Below are positions 1 through 8,138 of a stretch of 64,000 nt of DNA, in pieces. Position numbers and translations under genes: made by a program. The notes under the pieces were generated by a model. The model saw nothing but the letters and a program-made list of their open reading frames with translations, searched no databases and had not been told where the DNA came from. Within the stretch, counting starts at the first letter, position 1; each line of letters starts with the position of its first letter. The DNA lies in assembly GCF_004784465.1 (NCBI RefSeq), contig NZ_SRRU01000011.1, forward strand, positions 213,339-277,338, read 5' to 3'. The stretch comes from Streptomyces griseoluteus. GTDB lineage: Bacteria > Actinomycetota > Actinomycetes > Streptomycetales > Streptomycetaceae.

Positions 1-80
1 ACCTGGTTCGCGGCGCCGGGCGTGTTGAGCGCTACTCCAACAGTCATGACAAGGAGAACGGCCCGCCCCCGGGGCCGCAT
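1..80 (-). CDS. N-terminus of a secreted protein, cut by the window edge
   Basis: Only the first 26 codons lie in the window. Read leftward from the ATG at 80, they give a basic start (MRPRGR), a hydrophobic stretch (AVLLVMTVGVAL) and a polar tail with small residues (NTPGAANQ), which is the layout of a Sec signal peptide. No mature domain is visible, so the function is unknown. It is divergent from the membrane protein at 184. The Shine-Dalgarno sequence is weak, so the start and even the gene remain tentative. Confidence 0.4.
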   Translation of the reverse strand, partial: MRPRGRAVLLVMTVGVALNTPGAANQ

Positions 81-183
81 TCCGGTCCATGTGTGACAGG
101 TTCTTTGCGGGTGTGTGTGGGCCCGTCACCCGTACGGCGGTGCGGCACGGTTCGCTGAGGGGGTTCAGGGAACTCGGGGGCGC

Positions 184-648
184 ATGATTCACAGCATCCT
201 GCGCGGCGGCGCGGCGGGCGCCGCCGGGACCACCGCCCTCAACGCCGCCACCTACGCCGACATGGCCCTGCGGGGCAGGTCCGCCAGTGACGTGCCCGCC
301 GAGGCCGCCGGCAAGCTCGTCGAGGACGTGGGCCTGCATGTCGGCGGGACCGGGGAGCAGCGGTCGAACCGGCTGTCCGCGCTCGGGGCGCTGAGCGGCA
401 TCGGCGTGGGCGTCGCCACCGGCGTGGTCGTCTCCCTGGCACACCGCGCCGGTGCCCGGGTGCCGTGGTGGCTGGGGAGCCTGGCGACCGGCGTCCTCGC
501 CATGGCGGCCACGGACGCCTCCATGACGCGGCTCGGTGTCACCGACCCCCGGACGTGGTCTCCCACGGACTGGGTGTCCGACCTGGTGCCCCACCTGGTC
601 TTCGGCGCCGTCACCTACGGGGTGGTGGCGGGCGACGGCCACCGCTGA
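184..648 (+). CDS. Small conserved integral membrane protein
   Basis: This 154-residue protein begins MIHSILRGG. I chose the ATG at 184 over an upstream GTG because the N-terminal glycine/alanine-rich amphipathic stretch (GGAAGAAGTTALNAATYADM) then starts the protein, as in Streptomyces membrane proteins of this type that I recall. Hydrophobic segments lie near residues 62-82 (GIGVGVATGVVVSLAH), 88-106 and the C-terminus (LVPHLVFGAVTYGVVAG), suggesting three or four membrane passes. There is no catalytic motif. It may be monocistronic, as the next gene is 167 bp downstream. The function is unknown. Confidence 0.7.
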   Translation: MIHSILRGGAAGAAGTTALNAATYADMALRGRSASDVPAEAAGKLVEDVGLHVGGTGEQRSNRLSALGALSGIGVGVATGVVVSLAHRAGARVPWWLGSLATGVLAMAATDASMTRLGVTDPRTWSPTDWVSDLVPHLVFGAVTYGVVAGDGHR

Positions 649-815
649 CGCTTCGCCGCGCCCCGTGCCGGCCGTGGCCGGTCGTTCGCGCATGTGCAGA
701 ACGGCCGTGCGGCAGGCATGACCCGCAACCTCTCCCCAGGGCCTAGCCGTTAAGTGAGCCAAAGGCCCAAGGTTTCGCAACCATGACGCGGTCGCCACCG
801 CGCTCACGGAGTGAC

Positions 816-1070
816 ATGAGAGACGACCGGGACGACAGGGACCCGCGCGACAACCGCCGCCCACCCCCGCGCGGCGTGATCCACTGGCTGCCGCCGCACC
901 GGCCCGACCAGGAGTGCCCCTGGTGCCGGCTGCTCCTGTCGGCCGCCGAGCCCCCCGAGCCCCCGCCCGACCCGGTCCCGCACCTCGCCGCCCGCCTCAG
1001 AACCGTGATGGTGGCCTTCTCCGCCCTGGTCACCCTCGTGGCCGCCCTGGTCACCGTCTGGCGCACCTGA
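816..1070 (+). CDS. Small protein with a C-terminal membrane anchor
   Basis: This 84-residue protein has an Asp/Arg-rich N-terminus (MRDDRDDRDPRDN), a Pro-rich middle with a CPWC pair (ECPWC, near residue 35), and one C-terminal hydrophobic helix (VMVAFSALVTLVAALVTVW). I chose the ATG at 816 because CGGAG lies just upstream; an in-frame ATG at 783 would add 11 residues. The single CPWC could bind metal or be redox active, but that is only a possibility. It converges on the histidine kinase gene, whose stop is 8 bp away. The function is unknown. Confidence 0.6.
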   Translation: MRDDRDDRDPRDNRRPPPRGVIHWLPPHRPDQECPWCRLLLSAAEPPEPPPDPVPHLAARLRTVMVAFSALVTLVAALVTVWRT

Positions 1071-1078
1071 CCTCCGGC

Positions 1079-2812
1079 TCACGCGCCCTCGGGCAGCGGC
1101 ACCGACCACACCAGCACCGCGCCCCCGCCCTCCGCGCCGCCCAACTCCAGCCGGCCGCCGAGCTGTTCGGCACGCTCGGCCATGTTGCGCAGTCCGCTGC
1201 GCCGCCCGCCGGACGGGATGCCCACCCCGTCGTCCGACACCCGCAGCACCACCTCACGCCCGTCGGTCGTCAGCACCACCTCGACCGCGTGCGCGCGGGC
1301 ATGCCGGGCCACATTGGTCAGCGCCTCCGACAGTACGGCCACCACCTGGTCGGCGATCCGCAGCGGCACGTCGGTGTCGATCAGCCCCTCCATCCGCACA
1401 CCGGGCGCGAAGCCCAGCACCGGCGCCGCCTCACCGGCCCCCCGCACGATCCGCGCCCGCAGCCCGCTGCCCGCACCGCCCTCGCGGGCCCTCAGCCCGA
1501 AGATGGTCGAGCGGATGATCTTGATGGTCTCGTCCAGGTCGTCCACCGCCCGCAGCACCCGGTCGGCAGCCTTGGGGTGCTCGATGAAACGGCCCGCGCT
1601 CTGCAGTGTCATCCCGGTGGCGAACAGCCGCTGGATCGCCAGGTCGTGCAGATCGCGCGCGATCCGGTCGCGCTCCTCCAGCAGGGCCAACTGCTGTGCG
1701 TCCTGGCGGCGTTCGGCCAGCTCCATGGCGATGGCCGCCTGTGCGGCGAATCCCTGGAGCATCTGGGTCTCCTTGTCGGAGAACACCGGCCGCCCCGCCT
1801 CGCGCACCAGGAGCACCACGCCCCGCGCGCCCACCTCGCCGGTGCCGATCGGCACCGCCACCGCCGGGCCCAGCCCGAGGAACCGGGGCGGCTCGGCGGT
1901 GATCCGGTCGTCGCGGGTGATGTCGGCACTGGTGACCGGCGCGGCCGTGGAGTACGCGAGCCCCATCAGCCCCTCGTGCAGCGGCAGCACCAGACCCCGG
2001 TGCGCGTCGGCGCCCTCGCCCACCGCGATCTCCACCCGGAGCGAGGGGGCGTCCGCCATCGGCACGGCCACCTCCGCCAGCGCCGACCCGGTGATGTCAC
2101 GGGCCCGCTCGGCGATCAGATCCAGCGCCTCGGAGCGCTCACTGCCCGGCATCAGCCGGTGCGTGATCTCGGCGTTCGCCAGCAGCCACCGCTCGCGCAG
2201 CCGGGAGTCCTCGTACAGACGGGCATTGTCGATGGCCACCCCGGCCGCCACCGCCAGTGTGGACAGGACCGACTCGTCCTCCTCGTCGAACTCCAGGCCG
2301 CCGCGCTTCTCGGTCAGGTACAGATTCCCGAACACCTGGCCCCGCACCCGGATCGGCACCCCGAGGAAGCTCTGCATCGGCGGATGGTCGGGCGGGAAAC
2401 CGTAGGACGCCGGGTGCTCGGAGATCTTCGACAGGCGCAGGGGCTCCGGGTGCCGGATCAGCTCGCCGAGGATGCCGTGGCCCTGCGGATACGGGCCGAT
2501 CCTGGTGATCGTCTCGTCGGAGACGCCGACCGTGTGGAACGCGGACAGGGTGCGGCCGTCCGGTCCGATCACGCCGAGCGCGGCGTACTCGGCGTCCACC
2601 AGCGCGGCCGCCGCCTCCACGATCGAGTGCAGCGCCTGCTCCAGGTCCAGTTCCCGGCCGACGCTCAGCACCGCCTCCAGCAGGCTGTGCACCCGGTCCC
2701 TGGTGCCGCGGGCCGCGTCGATCCGCGCCTGCAACTCCTCCAGCAGCTCGTCCAGCTTCAGTTGCGGCAGCAGCACGCGTGGCTCTCGTGGCTCTCTGGG
2801 GCTTGCCACCAC
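1079..2812 (-). CDS. DevS/DosS-type sensor histidine kinase with two GAF domains
   Basis: This 577-residue kinase has no transmembrane segment and is therefore probably cytosolic. After a short helical N-terminus (residues 1-45) come a first GAF domain (about 55-205), a second GAF domain (about 225-365), a HisKA_3 dimerisation/phosphoacceptor helix with RDLHD (His389), and an HATPase_c domain with N-box (EALTNVARHA), DDGVGI and GLRNM motifs. This is the DevS/DosS/OsdK architecture, in which GAF domains sense heme-bound gas or redox state. Family members usually read HDHVIQR after the His; this one reads HDLAIQR. The start is one of two adjacent GTG codons behind GGTGGAGGACC; the open frame continues upstream, but that stretch is antisense to the dehydrogenase gene. 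The likely partner is the NarL-type regulator at 6253. Confidence 0.9.
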   Translation of the reverse strand: MVASPREPREPRVLLPQLKLDELLEELQARIDAARGTRDRVHSLLEAVLSVGRELDLEQALHSIVEAAAALVDAEYAALGVIGPDGRTLSAFHTVGVSDETITRIGPYPQGHGILGELIRHPEPLRLSKISEHPASYGFPPDHPPMQSFLGVPIRVRGQVFGNLYLTEKRGGLEFDEEDESVLSTLAVAAGVAIDNARLYEDSRLRERWLLANAEITHRLMPGSERSEALDLIAERARDITGSALAEVAVPMADAPSLRVEIAVGEGADAHRGLVLPLHEGLMGLAYSTAAPVTSADITRDDRITAEPPRFLGLGPAVAVPIGTGEVGARGVVLLVREAGRPVFSDKETQMLQGFAAQAAIAMELAERRQDAQQLALLEERDRIARDLHDLAIQRLFATGMTLQSAGRFIEHPKAADRVLRAVDDLDETIKIIRSTIFGLRAREGGAGSGLRARIVRGAGEAAPVLGFAPGVRMEGLIDTDVPLRIADQVVAVLSEALTNVARHARAHAVEVVLTTDGREVVLRVSDDGVGIPSGGRRSGLRNMAERAEQLGGRLELGGAEGGGAVLVWSVPLPEGA

Positions 2813-3006
2813 GGTCCTCCACCTCGGCTCGGCGCGCGAAGTCGGCACCAGTGGGTCGTCGAATCCACCGTATCGGTCCCGCGTCCGGCCCGGTACGCGC
2901 GACCGGGGGGAGAGGGACCACGCGATGCGCATCCGGCCCGGCCCGGCGGATGCAGTCCGCCTCGGCGCCCCGGGACGGCATCCCGCGGGACGACAGAGGC
3001 GGCCGT

Positions 3007-4074
3007 TCACGGCATCGGGACGGCCACCTCGTGCCGGTCCGCGCCCAGCACCACCTTCAGCGCGCCGGTCTCGGCGGCGTGGCCGAACACCTCGTACGCC
3101 TCCGCCATGTGGTGCAGCGGGAAGGTGTGCGTCACCAGCTCCGCGGCCGGCAGCCGGCCCGCGGCCGCCATCCGCAGCAGGGCCGGGGTGGAGTACGTGT
3201 CCACCAGCCCCGTCGTGATGGTGACGTCCCTGATCCACAGGTTCTCCAGGTGCAGCGTCGCCGGGGAACCGTGGACGCCGACGTTGGCCACGTGCCCGCA
3301 GGGCCGCACCACCTGGGTGCACAGCTCGAAGCTCTCGGGCACGCCGACCGCCTCCACGGCCACGTCCGCGCCGAGCCCGCCCGTGAGGTCGTCCACCAGC
3401 ATCCGCGGGTCCTCCCCCGCGAAGGCGATGACATCCGCGCCCAGCCGCCGGGCCGCCTGCAGCCGGGTCCTGGCCAGGTCCACGACGATGATCCGCTCCG
3501 GGCCGTAGAGCCGGGCCGCGACCACGGCCGCCAGCCCGATCGGCCCGGCGCCCACGATCACCACCGTGTCGCCCGCCCGGACCTGGCCGTTGAGCACGCC
3601 CACCTCGTACGCGGTCGGGAAGATGTCCGCCAGCAGCACCGCGACCTCGCTCGGCACGGCGGCCGGCAGCGGATGCACGGAGAGGTCGGCGAACGGGACC
3701 CGGACGTACTCGGCCTGCGCGCCGTCCACGAGGTGGCCGAGTATCCAGCCGCCCCCGCCGAGGCACTGGCCGTACCGGCCCTCCCGGCAGAAGCGGCACC
3801 GGCCGCACGACGTGATGCAGGAGACCAGCACGCGGTCGCCCGGCCGGACCGTGCGCACGTCGCTGCCCACGTCGACGATCTCGCCGACCGCCTCGTGGCC
3901 CAGCACGGTGCCGGGCGGCACCTCGGGCACGTCGCCCCTGAGGATGTGCAGGTCGGTCCCGCAGATGGACACGATGCCGACCCTGACGATCACGTCGGTC
4001 GGCTCCTTGATGCTGGGGTCCGGGACGTCCTCCCAGGACGCCTGGCCCGGTCCGTGAAAGACGAAGCCCTTCAT
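3007..4074 (-). CDS. Zinc-dependent medium-chain alcohol dehydrogenase
   Basis: This 355-residue protein is a classical zinc MDR enzyme. The catalytic zinc ligands sit in CGTDLH and GHEAVGE, four clustered cysteines (CGRCRFCREGRYGQC) hold the structural zinc, and the Rossmann motif is VGAGPIGLAA. A D ending the second beta strand (IIVVDL) suggests NAD(H) preference. The ATG at 4074 has GAGGAG six bases upstream, better than the ATG at 4086. It lies between the universal stress proteins and the DevS-type kinase on the same strand. Alcohol dehydrogenases of this kind are common in hypoxia/dormancy clusters, where they may re-oxidise NADH; the substrate here is not identifiable. Confidence 0.88.
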   Translation of the reverse strand: MKGFVFHGPGQASWEDVPDPSIKEPTDVIVRVGIVSICGTDLHILRGDVPEVPPGTVLGHEAVGEIVDVGSDVRTVRPGDRVLVSCITSCGRCRFCREGRYGQCLGGGGWILGHLVDGAQAEYVRVPFADLSVHPLPAAVPSEVAVLLADIFPTAYEVGVLNGQVRAGDTVVIVGAGPIGLAAVVAARLYGPERIIVVDLARTRLQAARRLGADVIAFAGEDPRMLVDDLTGGLGADVAVEAVGVPESFELCTQVVRPCGHVANVGVHGSPATLHLENLWIRDVTITTGLVDTYSTPALLRMAAAGRLPAAELVTHTFPLHHMAEAYEVFGHAAETGALKVVLGADRHEVAVPMP

Positions 4075-4182
4075 GACGCTCCTCATCTCGTCGGCCGGCC
4101 CGCTGCTGACCCCGCGCCTGCCGTCACGGCCAGGAACCGGCCCCTGCTTCCAGCTTCGCCGCCCCGGCGCTCACGCGCACGG

Positions 4183-4215
4183 GCCGCCCGGCCCACGTCC
4201 GACGGGCCGGGCGGC
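4183..4215 (-). terminator. GC-rich hairpin terminator after the stress-protein operon
   Basis: Two perfectly complementary 12-base arms (GCCGCCCGGCCC at 4183-4194 and its complement at 4204-4215) are separated by nine bases. The hairpin touches the stop codon of the upstream minus-strand gene. There is no U-tract, which is usual for Streptomyces terminators. It separates the stress-protein pair from the alcohol dehydrogenase. Confidence 0.7.
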
Positions 4216-5069
4216 TACGCCGGTTCCGGGACCACCGCGACCGGGCAGGGGGCGCGGTGGAGCGCGCCGTGGGCGACCCGGCCGAGCTGGAGACCGAAGC
4301 CACCGTGCCGGGGATGGCCGCCGACCACCAGGAGGGTGGCGCCCCGCGCCGCCTCGACGAGGGCGTCACGGGTGGGGCCCTCCGGGGTACGGACGACCGT
4401 CGCCACCCCTTCCGGCACGTCCCGCAGGGCCTCGGCCACCACCTCCCGCGCGGCCTCCTCCGGGTCGCCCTCGCCCGCGTCGTGGCCGGTGAAGCCCGAG
4501 GGCCGCCGCCAGGCGCGTACCGCCTCCAGCGGGAGGCCGCGCAGTGCGGCCTCCTCGGCCGCGAACCGGACGGCGGCCGCGTCCCGCGGTTTGTCGCCGA
4601 CCGCCAGCACGATCCGCGGTGAGCCGCCGGGCACCTCGTCCTCCGGGCCGTCGCGCAGCACGAACACCGGGCAGTGCGCGTGCCCGGCGACCGTCAGGCT
4701 GACCGAGCCGAGCAGCGCCTCGGTGAACCCGCTGCGGCCCCGGCTGCCCAGCACCACAGCGCGGGCGGTGCTGCTCTCCCGGACCAGCGCGTACTCCGGT
4801 TCGCCGGCCAGCACGTCGGTGGTGACCTCCACACCGGGCCGGCGCGACCGGGCGCGGGCCTCGGCGGTGCCGACCACGTCCCTGGCCATGACCTCCTCGA
4901 CGGGGCGGTTCAGCTCCTGGGCGATCAGCTCGCCCTCGTAGCGCTCCCAGAGCGAGGCGTACACCAGGCGCAGCGGCGCCCCGCGCAGAGCGGCCTCCTC
5001 GGCGCCCCAGTCCACGGCGCGCAGGCTGGGCGCGGAACCGTCCACACCGACCACGATCGGCTCGTCCAT
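4215..5069 (-). CDS. Tandem-domain universal stress protein
   Basis: This protein of about 284 residues contains two UspA domains (about 3-138 and 150-283). Each ends in the ATP-binding signature: GSRGRSGFTEALLGSVS in the first domain, and a degenerate GGHPRHGG form with GRVAHGALHRAPCPVAVVP in the second. The start IVVGVDGS matches the usual nucleotide-binding beta1 loop. The ATG at 5069 has GGAG at good spacing; a GTG at 5081 is the alternative. It is the second gene of an operon with the upstream paralogue, 17 bp away, and is followed by a hairpin. Tandem Usp proteins are typical DosR/OsdR regulon members; regulation here is inferred from position. Confidence 0.88.
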   Translation of the reverse strand: MDEPIVVGVDGSAPSLRAVDWGAEEAALRGAPLRLVYASLWERYEGELIAQELNRPVEEVMARDVVGTAEARARSRRPGVEVTTDVLAGEPEYALVRESSTARAVVLGSRGRSGFTEALLGSVSLTVAGHAHCPVFVLRDGPEDEVPGGSPRIVLAVGDKPRDAAAVRFAAEEAALRGLPLEAVRAWRRPSGFTGHDAGEGDPEEAAREVVAEALRDVPEGVATVVRTPEGPTRDALVEAARGATLLVVGGHPRHGGFGLQLGRVAHGALHRAPCPVAVVPEPA

Positions 5070-5086
5070 CGGGTTCTCCACTTCGG

Positions 5087-6013
5087 TCAGGCGTGCGGGA
5101 CGACGGCGACGGGGGCGGGGGAGTGGTGCAGCACGGCGTGCGCGACATGCCCGAGGTGAGCGCCGAGCCGGGCCGTGCGCACCCGGCGGCCCACCACGAC
5201 CAGGCAGGCGTCGCGGGAGGCATCCACCAGCACCGACCCGGCGCTGCCCTCCACGGCCGCCTCGGCCACGTCGACGTCCGGGAACGACTCCCGCCAGGGC
5301 TCGAGGGCCCGGCCGAGCATGAACGCGTTGCGCGGCTCCAGCGCCTCCTCGACGACCGGAGGCGCCTCCGCCTCGTAGGCGTAACCGGGGCTGTTGTACG
5401 AGGGCGCGGGCTGCGGCGTCCAGGCGTACACCACCCGCAGCGGGGCGCCGCGCAGCGCTGCCGCGCCGAGGGCGAACTCCAGCAGGGCCGCGTCGGGCGC
5501 GCTGATGTCCAGGCCCAGCACCACCGGCCGGAACGGCGTCGCGGCCGACGGGATGCCCGTGGGGTCCGGCCCGTGCTCGTCGGCGGCCTGCTCACCCGCT
5601 CTGACCAGCACCACCGGGCAGTCGGCGTGGCCGGAGACCGCCAGGCCGACCGAGCCCACGATGAAACCGTGCAGCCCGCCCAGGCCGCGCGAGCCGAGCG
5701 CCAGCAGCTCGCAGGTCCCGGCGGCCTCGCACAGCACGTCCACCGGGTCGCCGGTGCGTCGTTCGGTGATCACCTCCAGGCCGGGATGGCGCAGCCGCAG
5801 CCCCTCCGCGCTCTCGTCCGGCGCCCGCTCGATCCAGTCCTGCTGGGCCTCGGCACCCAGCAGCGGGGCCTGTGCCATCGGGTCCGGCAGCGGCTCCCAC
5901 ACCTGCACGAGCCGCAGCGGCAGCCCGCGCAGTACCGCCTCGCGCGCCGCCCACTCGACGGCGGCCCGGCTCTCGGCGGAGCCGTCCAGTCCCGCGGTCA
6001 CGGTTCGGGGCAT
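5087..6013 (-). CDS. Tandem-domain universal stress protein
   Basis: This 308-residue protein contains two UspA domains, starting TVTAGLDGS (residue 4) and PVVLGLDIS (near 160). Both have an ATP-binding loop: GSRGLGGLHGFIVGSVG in the first, and a divergent GRRVRTARLGAHLGHVAHAV in the second, so the second site may be weak. The ATG at 6013 is preceded by GGGAGG. It is the promoter-proximal gene of a two-gene stress operon and is divergent from the response regulator at 6253. The shared 239-bp upstream region contains several GGNCC-type inverted repeats. Confidence 0.88.
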   Translation of the reverse strand: MPRTVTAGLDGSAESRAAVEWAAREAVLRGLPLRLVQVWEPLPDPMAQAPLLGAEAQQDWIERAPDESAEGLRLRHPGLEVITERRTGDPVDVLCEAAGTCELLALGSRGLGGLHGFIVGSVGLAVSGHADCPVVLVRAGEQAADEHGPDPTGIPSAATPFRPVVLGLDISAPDAALLEFALGAAALRGAPLRVVYAWTPQPAPSYNSPGYAYEAEAPPVVEEALEPRNAFMLGRALEPWRESFPDVDVAEAAVEGSAGSVLVDASRDACLVVVGRRVRTARLGAHLGHVAHAVLHHSPAPVAVVPHA

Positions 6014-6062
6014 CGCCTGCACCTCCCTGGCTCGTGCGGGGCTCTTACGGCCCAGCGCATCC

Positions 6063-6139
6063 GGGCCGTACGGGGCCCACCCACCAGCCTGACCGCAACC
6101 GGCCCTCCGGGCCACGGCCACAGGTCCCTCCGGGGGACC
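6063..6139. promoter_or_regulatory. Cluster of GGNCC inverted repeats between usp and response regulator
   Basis: The divergent intergenic region (6014-6252) holds three inverted repeats: GGGCC-N6-GGCCC at 6063-6078, GGCCC-N3-GGGCC at 6101-6113, and GGTCCC-N5-GGGACC at 6123-6139. The half-sites resemble the GGGAC/GGCCC elements bound by DevR/DosR-type regulators, though in the last two repeats the arm order is reversed. Such G/C palindromes also arise by chance in Streptomyces, so the operator role is inference. Confidence 0.35.
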
Positions 6140-6252
6140 GGGAGTCGCACCACCAGGTCCGGTCGGCCCTAGTCTGGGTGTCGTGGACCGGCGATGATCC
6201 TGCCGGTGGGCCGTCCGCCGCGCCTGTCGGCCCAGGGGAACGAAAGGCCGCC

Positions 6253-6942
6253 ATGCCCGAGACACGCACCTTCACGGAGCAGGACCCCGTCCGGGTCTTC
6301 CTGCTGGACGACCACGAGGTCGTCCGCCGGGGCCTCGTCGACCTGCTGGACTCCGAACCCGACATCGCCGTGGTCGGCGAGGCCGACACCGCCGCGCACG
6401 CCCTTGCCCGCGGCCCCGCGCTGCGCCCGCACGTCGCCGTCCTCGACGTGCGCCTCCCCGACGGCGACGGCATCACCGTCTGCCGGGAACTGCGCGACCG
6501 CGTGCCGGGCCTGGCCTGCCTGATGCTGACCTCCTTCGACGACGAGGACGCCCTGCTCGACGCGATCATGGCGGGGGCCGCCGGATATGTGCTGAAGCAG
6601 ATCAAGGGCTCCGACCTGGTCTCCGCGGTGCGCACGGTCGCCTCCGGGCAGTCGATGCTGGACCCCGCGACCACCGCCCGGCTGCTGCGCTCGCTGCGCG
6701 CCGACCCCGCCGGGACCGCGCCCGCGCTGCCGCCCGAGCTGGAGGCCCTCTCGCCCCGCGAGCGGGACGTCCTGGCCCTGATCGGGGACGGCCTGACCAA
6801 CCGGGAGATCGGCAAGCGGCTCTACCTCTCCGAGAAGACGGTCAAGAACCACATCTCCCGCCTGCTCGCCAAGCTCGGCGTCCAGCGCCGGGTCCAGGCG
6901 GCGGTGCTCGCCTCGCAGCTCGACCCCCACCAGCCGCGCTGA
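6253..6942 (+). CDS. NarL/DevR-family response regulator
   Basis: This 229-residue protein has a receiver domain at about residues 12-130, with acidic pocket DDHE, phospho-acceptor Asp65 (VLDVRLPDGDG), a Thr/Ser near 93 (LTSF) and Lys115 (YVLKQIKG). A LuxR-type HTH lies near 160-220 (LSPRERDVLALIGDG, with recognition helix SEKTVKNHISRLLAKL). The ATG at 6253 is preceded by GAAAGG. The KQ-IKGSDL junction and SEKTVKNH helix are DevR/DosR-like. The cognate kinase is very probably the double-GAF kinase at 1079-2812, although the genes are separated. By analogy with OsdR it would control the adjacent stress-protein operon and perhaps itself through the divergent region. Confidence 0.9.
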   Translation: MPETRTFTEQDPVRVFLLDDHEVVRRGLVDLLDSEPDIAVVGEADTAAHALARGPALRPHVAVLDVRLPDGDGITVCRELRDRVPGLACLMLTSFDDEDALLDAIMAGAAGYVLKQIKGSDLVSAVRTVASGQSMLDPATTARLLRSLRADPAGTAPALPPELEALSPRERDVLALIGDGLTNREIGKRLYLSEKTVKNHISRLLAKLGVQRRVQAAVLASQLDPHQPR

Positions 6943-6950
6943 GCGGGGGC

Positions 6951-7406
6951 TCAGAGCAGGCCGCCGCTGCCGTAGGGGGCGTACAGGTCGAGGAGGCGGA
7001 CGCGGGAGGAGTGCAGACGGTGGGCGACCACCCGGCCGACCCAGGTGGCGACCGCCCGGCCGAAGGCGGAGTCCTCGGCGCAGCGGGCGCGGACCGACTC
7101 GGCGTCGAACTCCCAGGCCCGCACCGGGCTCATCGCCTCGCCGCCCATGTGCCATACGCTGGGCGTGAAGTACCAGGACCAGCCCACGAGTTCACCGTGG
7201 CCGAGGGATTCCACCACGGCGGGGCGGCGGCCGGGGACATGGAGGTCGAGGCACACCGTGCCGGTGCGGACGATCCAGAACCGGTCGGCGCGCCGCCCCT
7301 CCTCGAAGAGCCGGGTGCCGGCCGGGAAGGAGACCTCGCGGGCCAGCTCCATCAGCCGCTCGCGCTGCAGTGGTTCCAGGGCCGTGGTCATGGTGGTCGT
7401 GGTCAT
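6951..7406 (-). CDS. Stand-alone cyclic-nucleotide-binding domain protein
   Basis: This 151-residue protein consists of a single CRP-like cyclic-nucleotide-binding fold (about 8-125): FPAGTRLFEEGRRADRFWIV, then GTVCLDL, and GELVGWSWYF at the position of the phosphate-binding cassette. No helix-turn-helix follows, and the C-terminal helix (GRVVAHRLHSSRVRLLDLY) ends the protein, so it is a sensor or accessory protein rather than a complete Crp-type regulator. The cassette lacks the usual GE-LAL-RAA pattern, so a different ligand or no ligand is possible. It converges on the response regulator with 8 bp between stops. RBS GGGAGC is present. Confidence 0.75.
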   Translation of the reverse strand: MTTTTMTTALEPLQRERLMELAREVSFPAGTRLFEEGRRADRFWIVRTGTVCLDLHVPGRRPAVVESLGHGELVGWSWYFTPSVWHMGGEAMSPVRAWEFDAESVRARCAEDSAFGRAVATWVGRVVAHRLHSSRVRLLDLYAPYGSGGLL

Positions 7407-7518
7407 CGCACCGGCTCCCTTCGAGGCGTCTGCCCCCAGGGTCGTACCGCTCCCGCCCGGTGCGCCACGGGCCGTTCGGCCCCGGCCGGGGACTCTTCGG
7501 CCCCCGGCCGGACCAGTG

Positions 7519-8055
7519 CTAGAAGACGATGCCCACGTGGGCCAGCGCCTGCTTCAGCAGGGCACCGTGGCCGCCGGGCATCTCGCCGTGCAGGGCCGCC
7601 GAGGCGGCCTCCTGCGGGGTGAACCAGACCAGGTCCAGCGCGTCCTGCCGGGGACGGCAGTCGCCGGTCACCGGCACGATGTAGGCCAGCGACACCGCGT
7701 GCTGACGCGGGTCGTGGTACGGCGTGACACCGGCCGTGGGGAAGTACTCCGCGACCGTGAACGGCTGGGTGGAGACGGGGACGCGGGGCAGCGCGACCGG
7801 GCCGAGGTCCTTCTCCAGGTGCCGCAGCAGCGCGTCGCGCACCCGCTCGTGGTGCAGGACGCGGCCGGAGACCAGGGTGCGGCTGACCGTGCCGTCCGGG
7901 CCGATGCGCAACAGCAGCCCGATACTGGTGACTTCACCGCTGTCGTCCACCCGCACGGGCACGGCCTCGACGTACAGGATCGGCATCCGGGCCCTGGCCA
8001 TCTCCAGCTCGTCCGTGGTCAGCCAGCCGGGCGTGGTCTCGGTCATGTCAGACAT
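7519..8055 (-). CDS. NUDIX-like DUF4916 family protein
   Basis: This 178-residue protein, from the ATG at 8055 (MSDMTETTPGWLT), belongs to the actinobacterial group annotated as NUDIX hydrolase or DUF4916. It keeps the NUDIX-like beta-sheet (MPILYVEAVPV, SIGLLLRIGPDG, TLVSGRVLHHERVRDALLRHLEKDLG), but a canonical GX5EX7REUXEEXGU box is not evident; the RVRDALLRHLEKDLG helix occupies its place. Catalytic activity is therefore uncertain. An ATG at 8046 is an alternative start, and the Shine-Dalgarno sequence is weak for both. The substrate is unknown. Confidence 0.75.
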   Translation of the reverse strand: MSDMTETTPGWLTTDELEMARARMPILYVEAVPVRVDDSGEVTSIGLLLRIGPDGTVSRTLVSGRVLHHERVRDALLRHLEKDLGPVALPRVPVSTQPFTVAEYFPTAGVTPYHDPRQHAVSLAYIVPVTGDCRPRQDALDLVWFTPQEAASAALHGEMPGGHGALLKQALAHVGIVF

Positions 8056-8138
8056 TGCTTGATCATACTTTCCGGGTGGGTACCCGCCGCGGGTGCGGGC
8101 GGGCTCGGACACATGCGCCTTGCGGGGGTCGTGGAGGC

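Noticed and set aside
2813..3808. Upstream extension of the histidine kinase frame to 909 residues
   Set aside because: The extra part is antisense to the alcohol dehydrogenase, has low-complexity Gly/Arg composition, and a good GTG with RBS exists at 2812.
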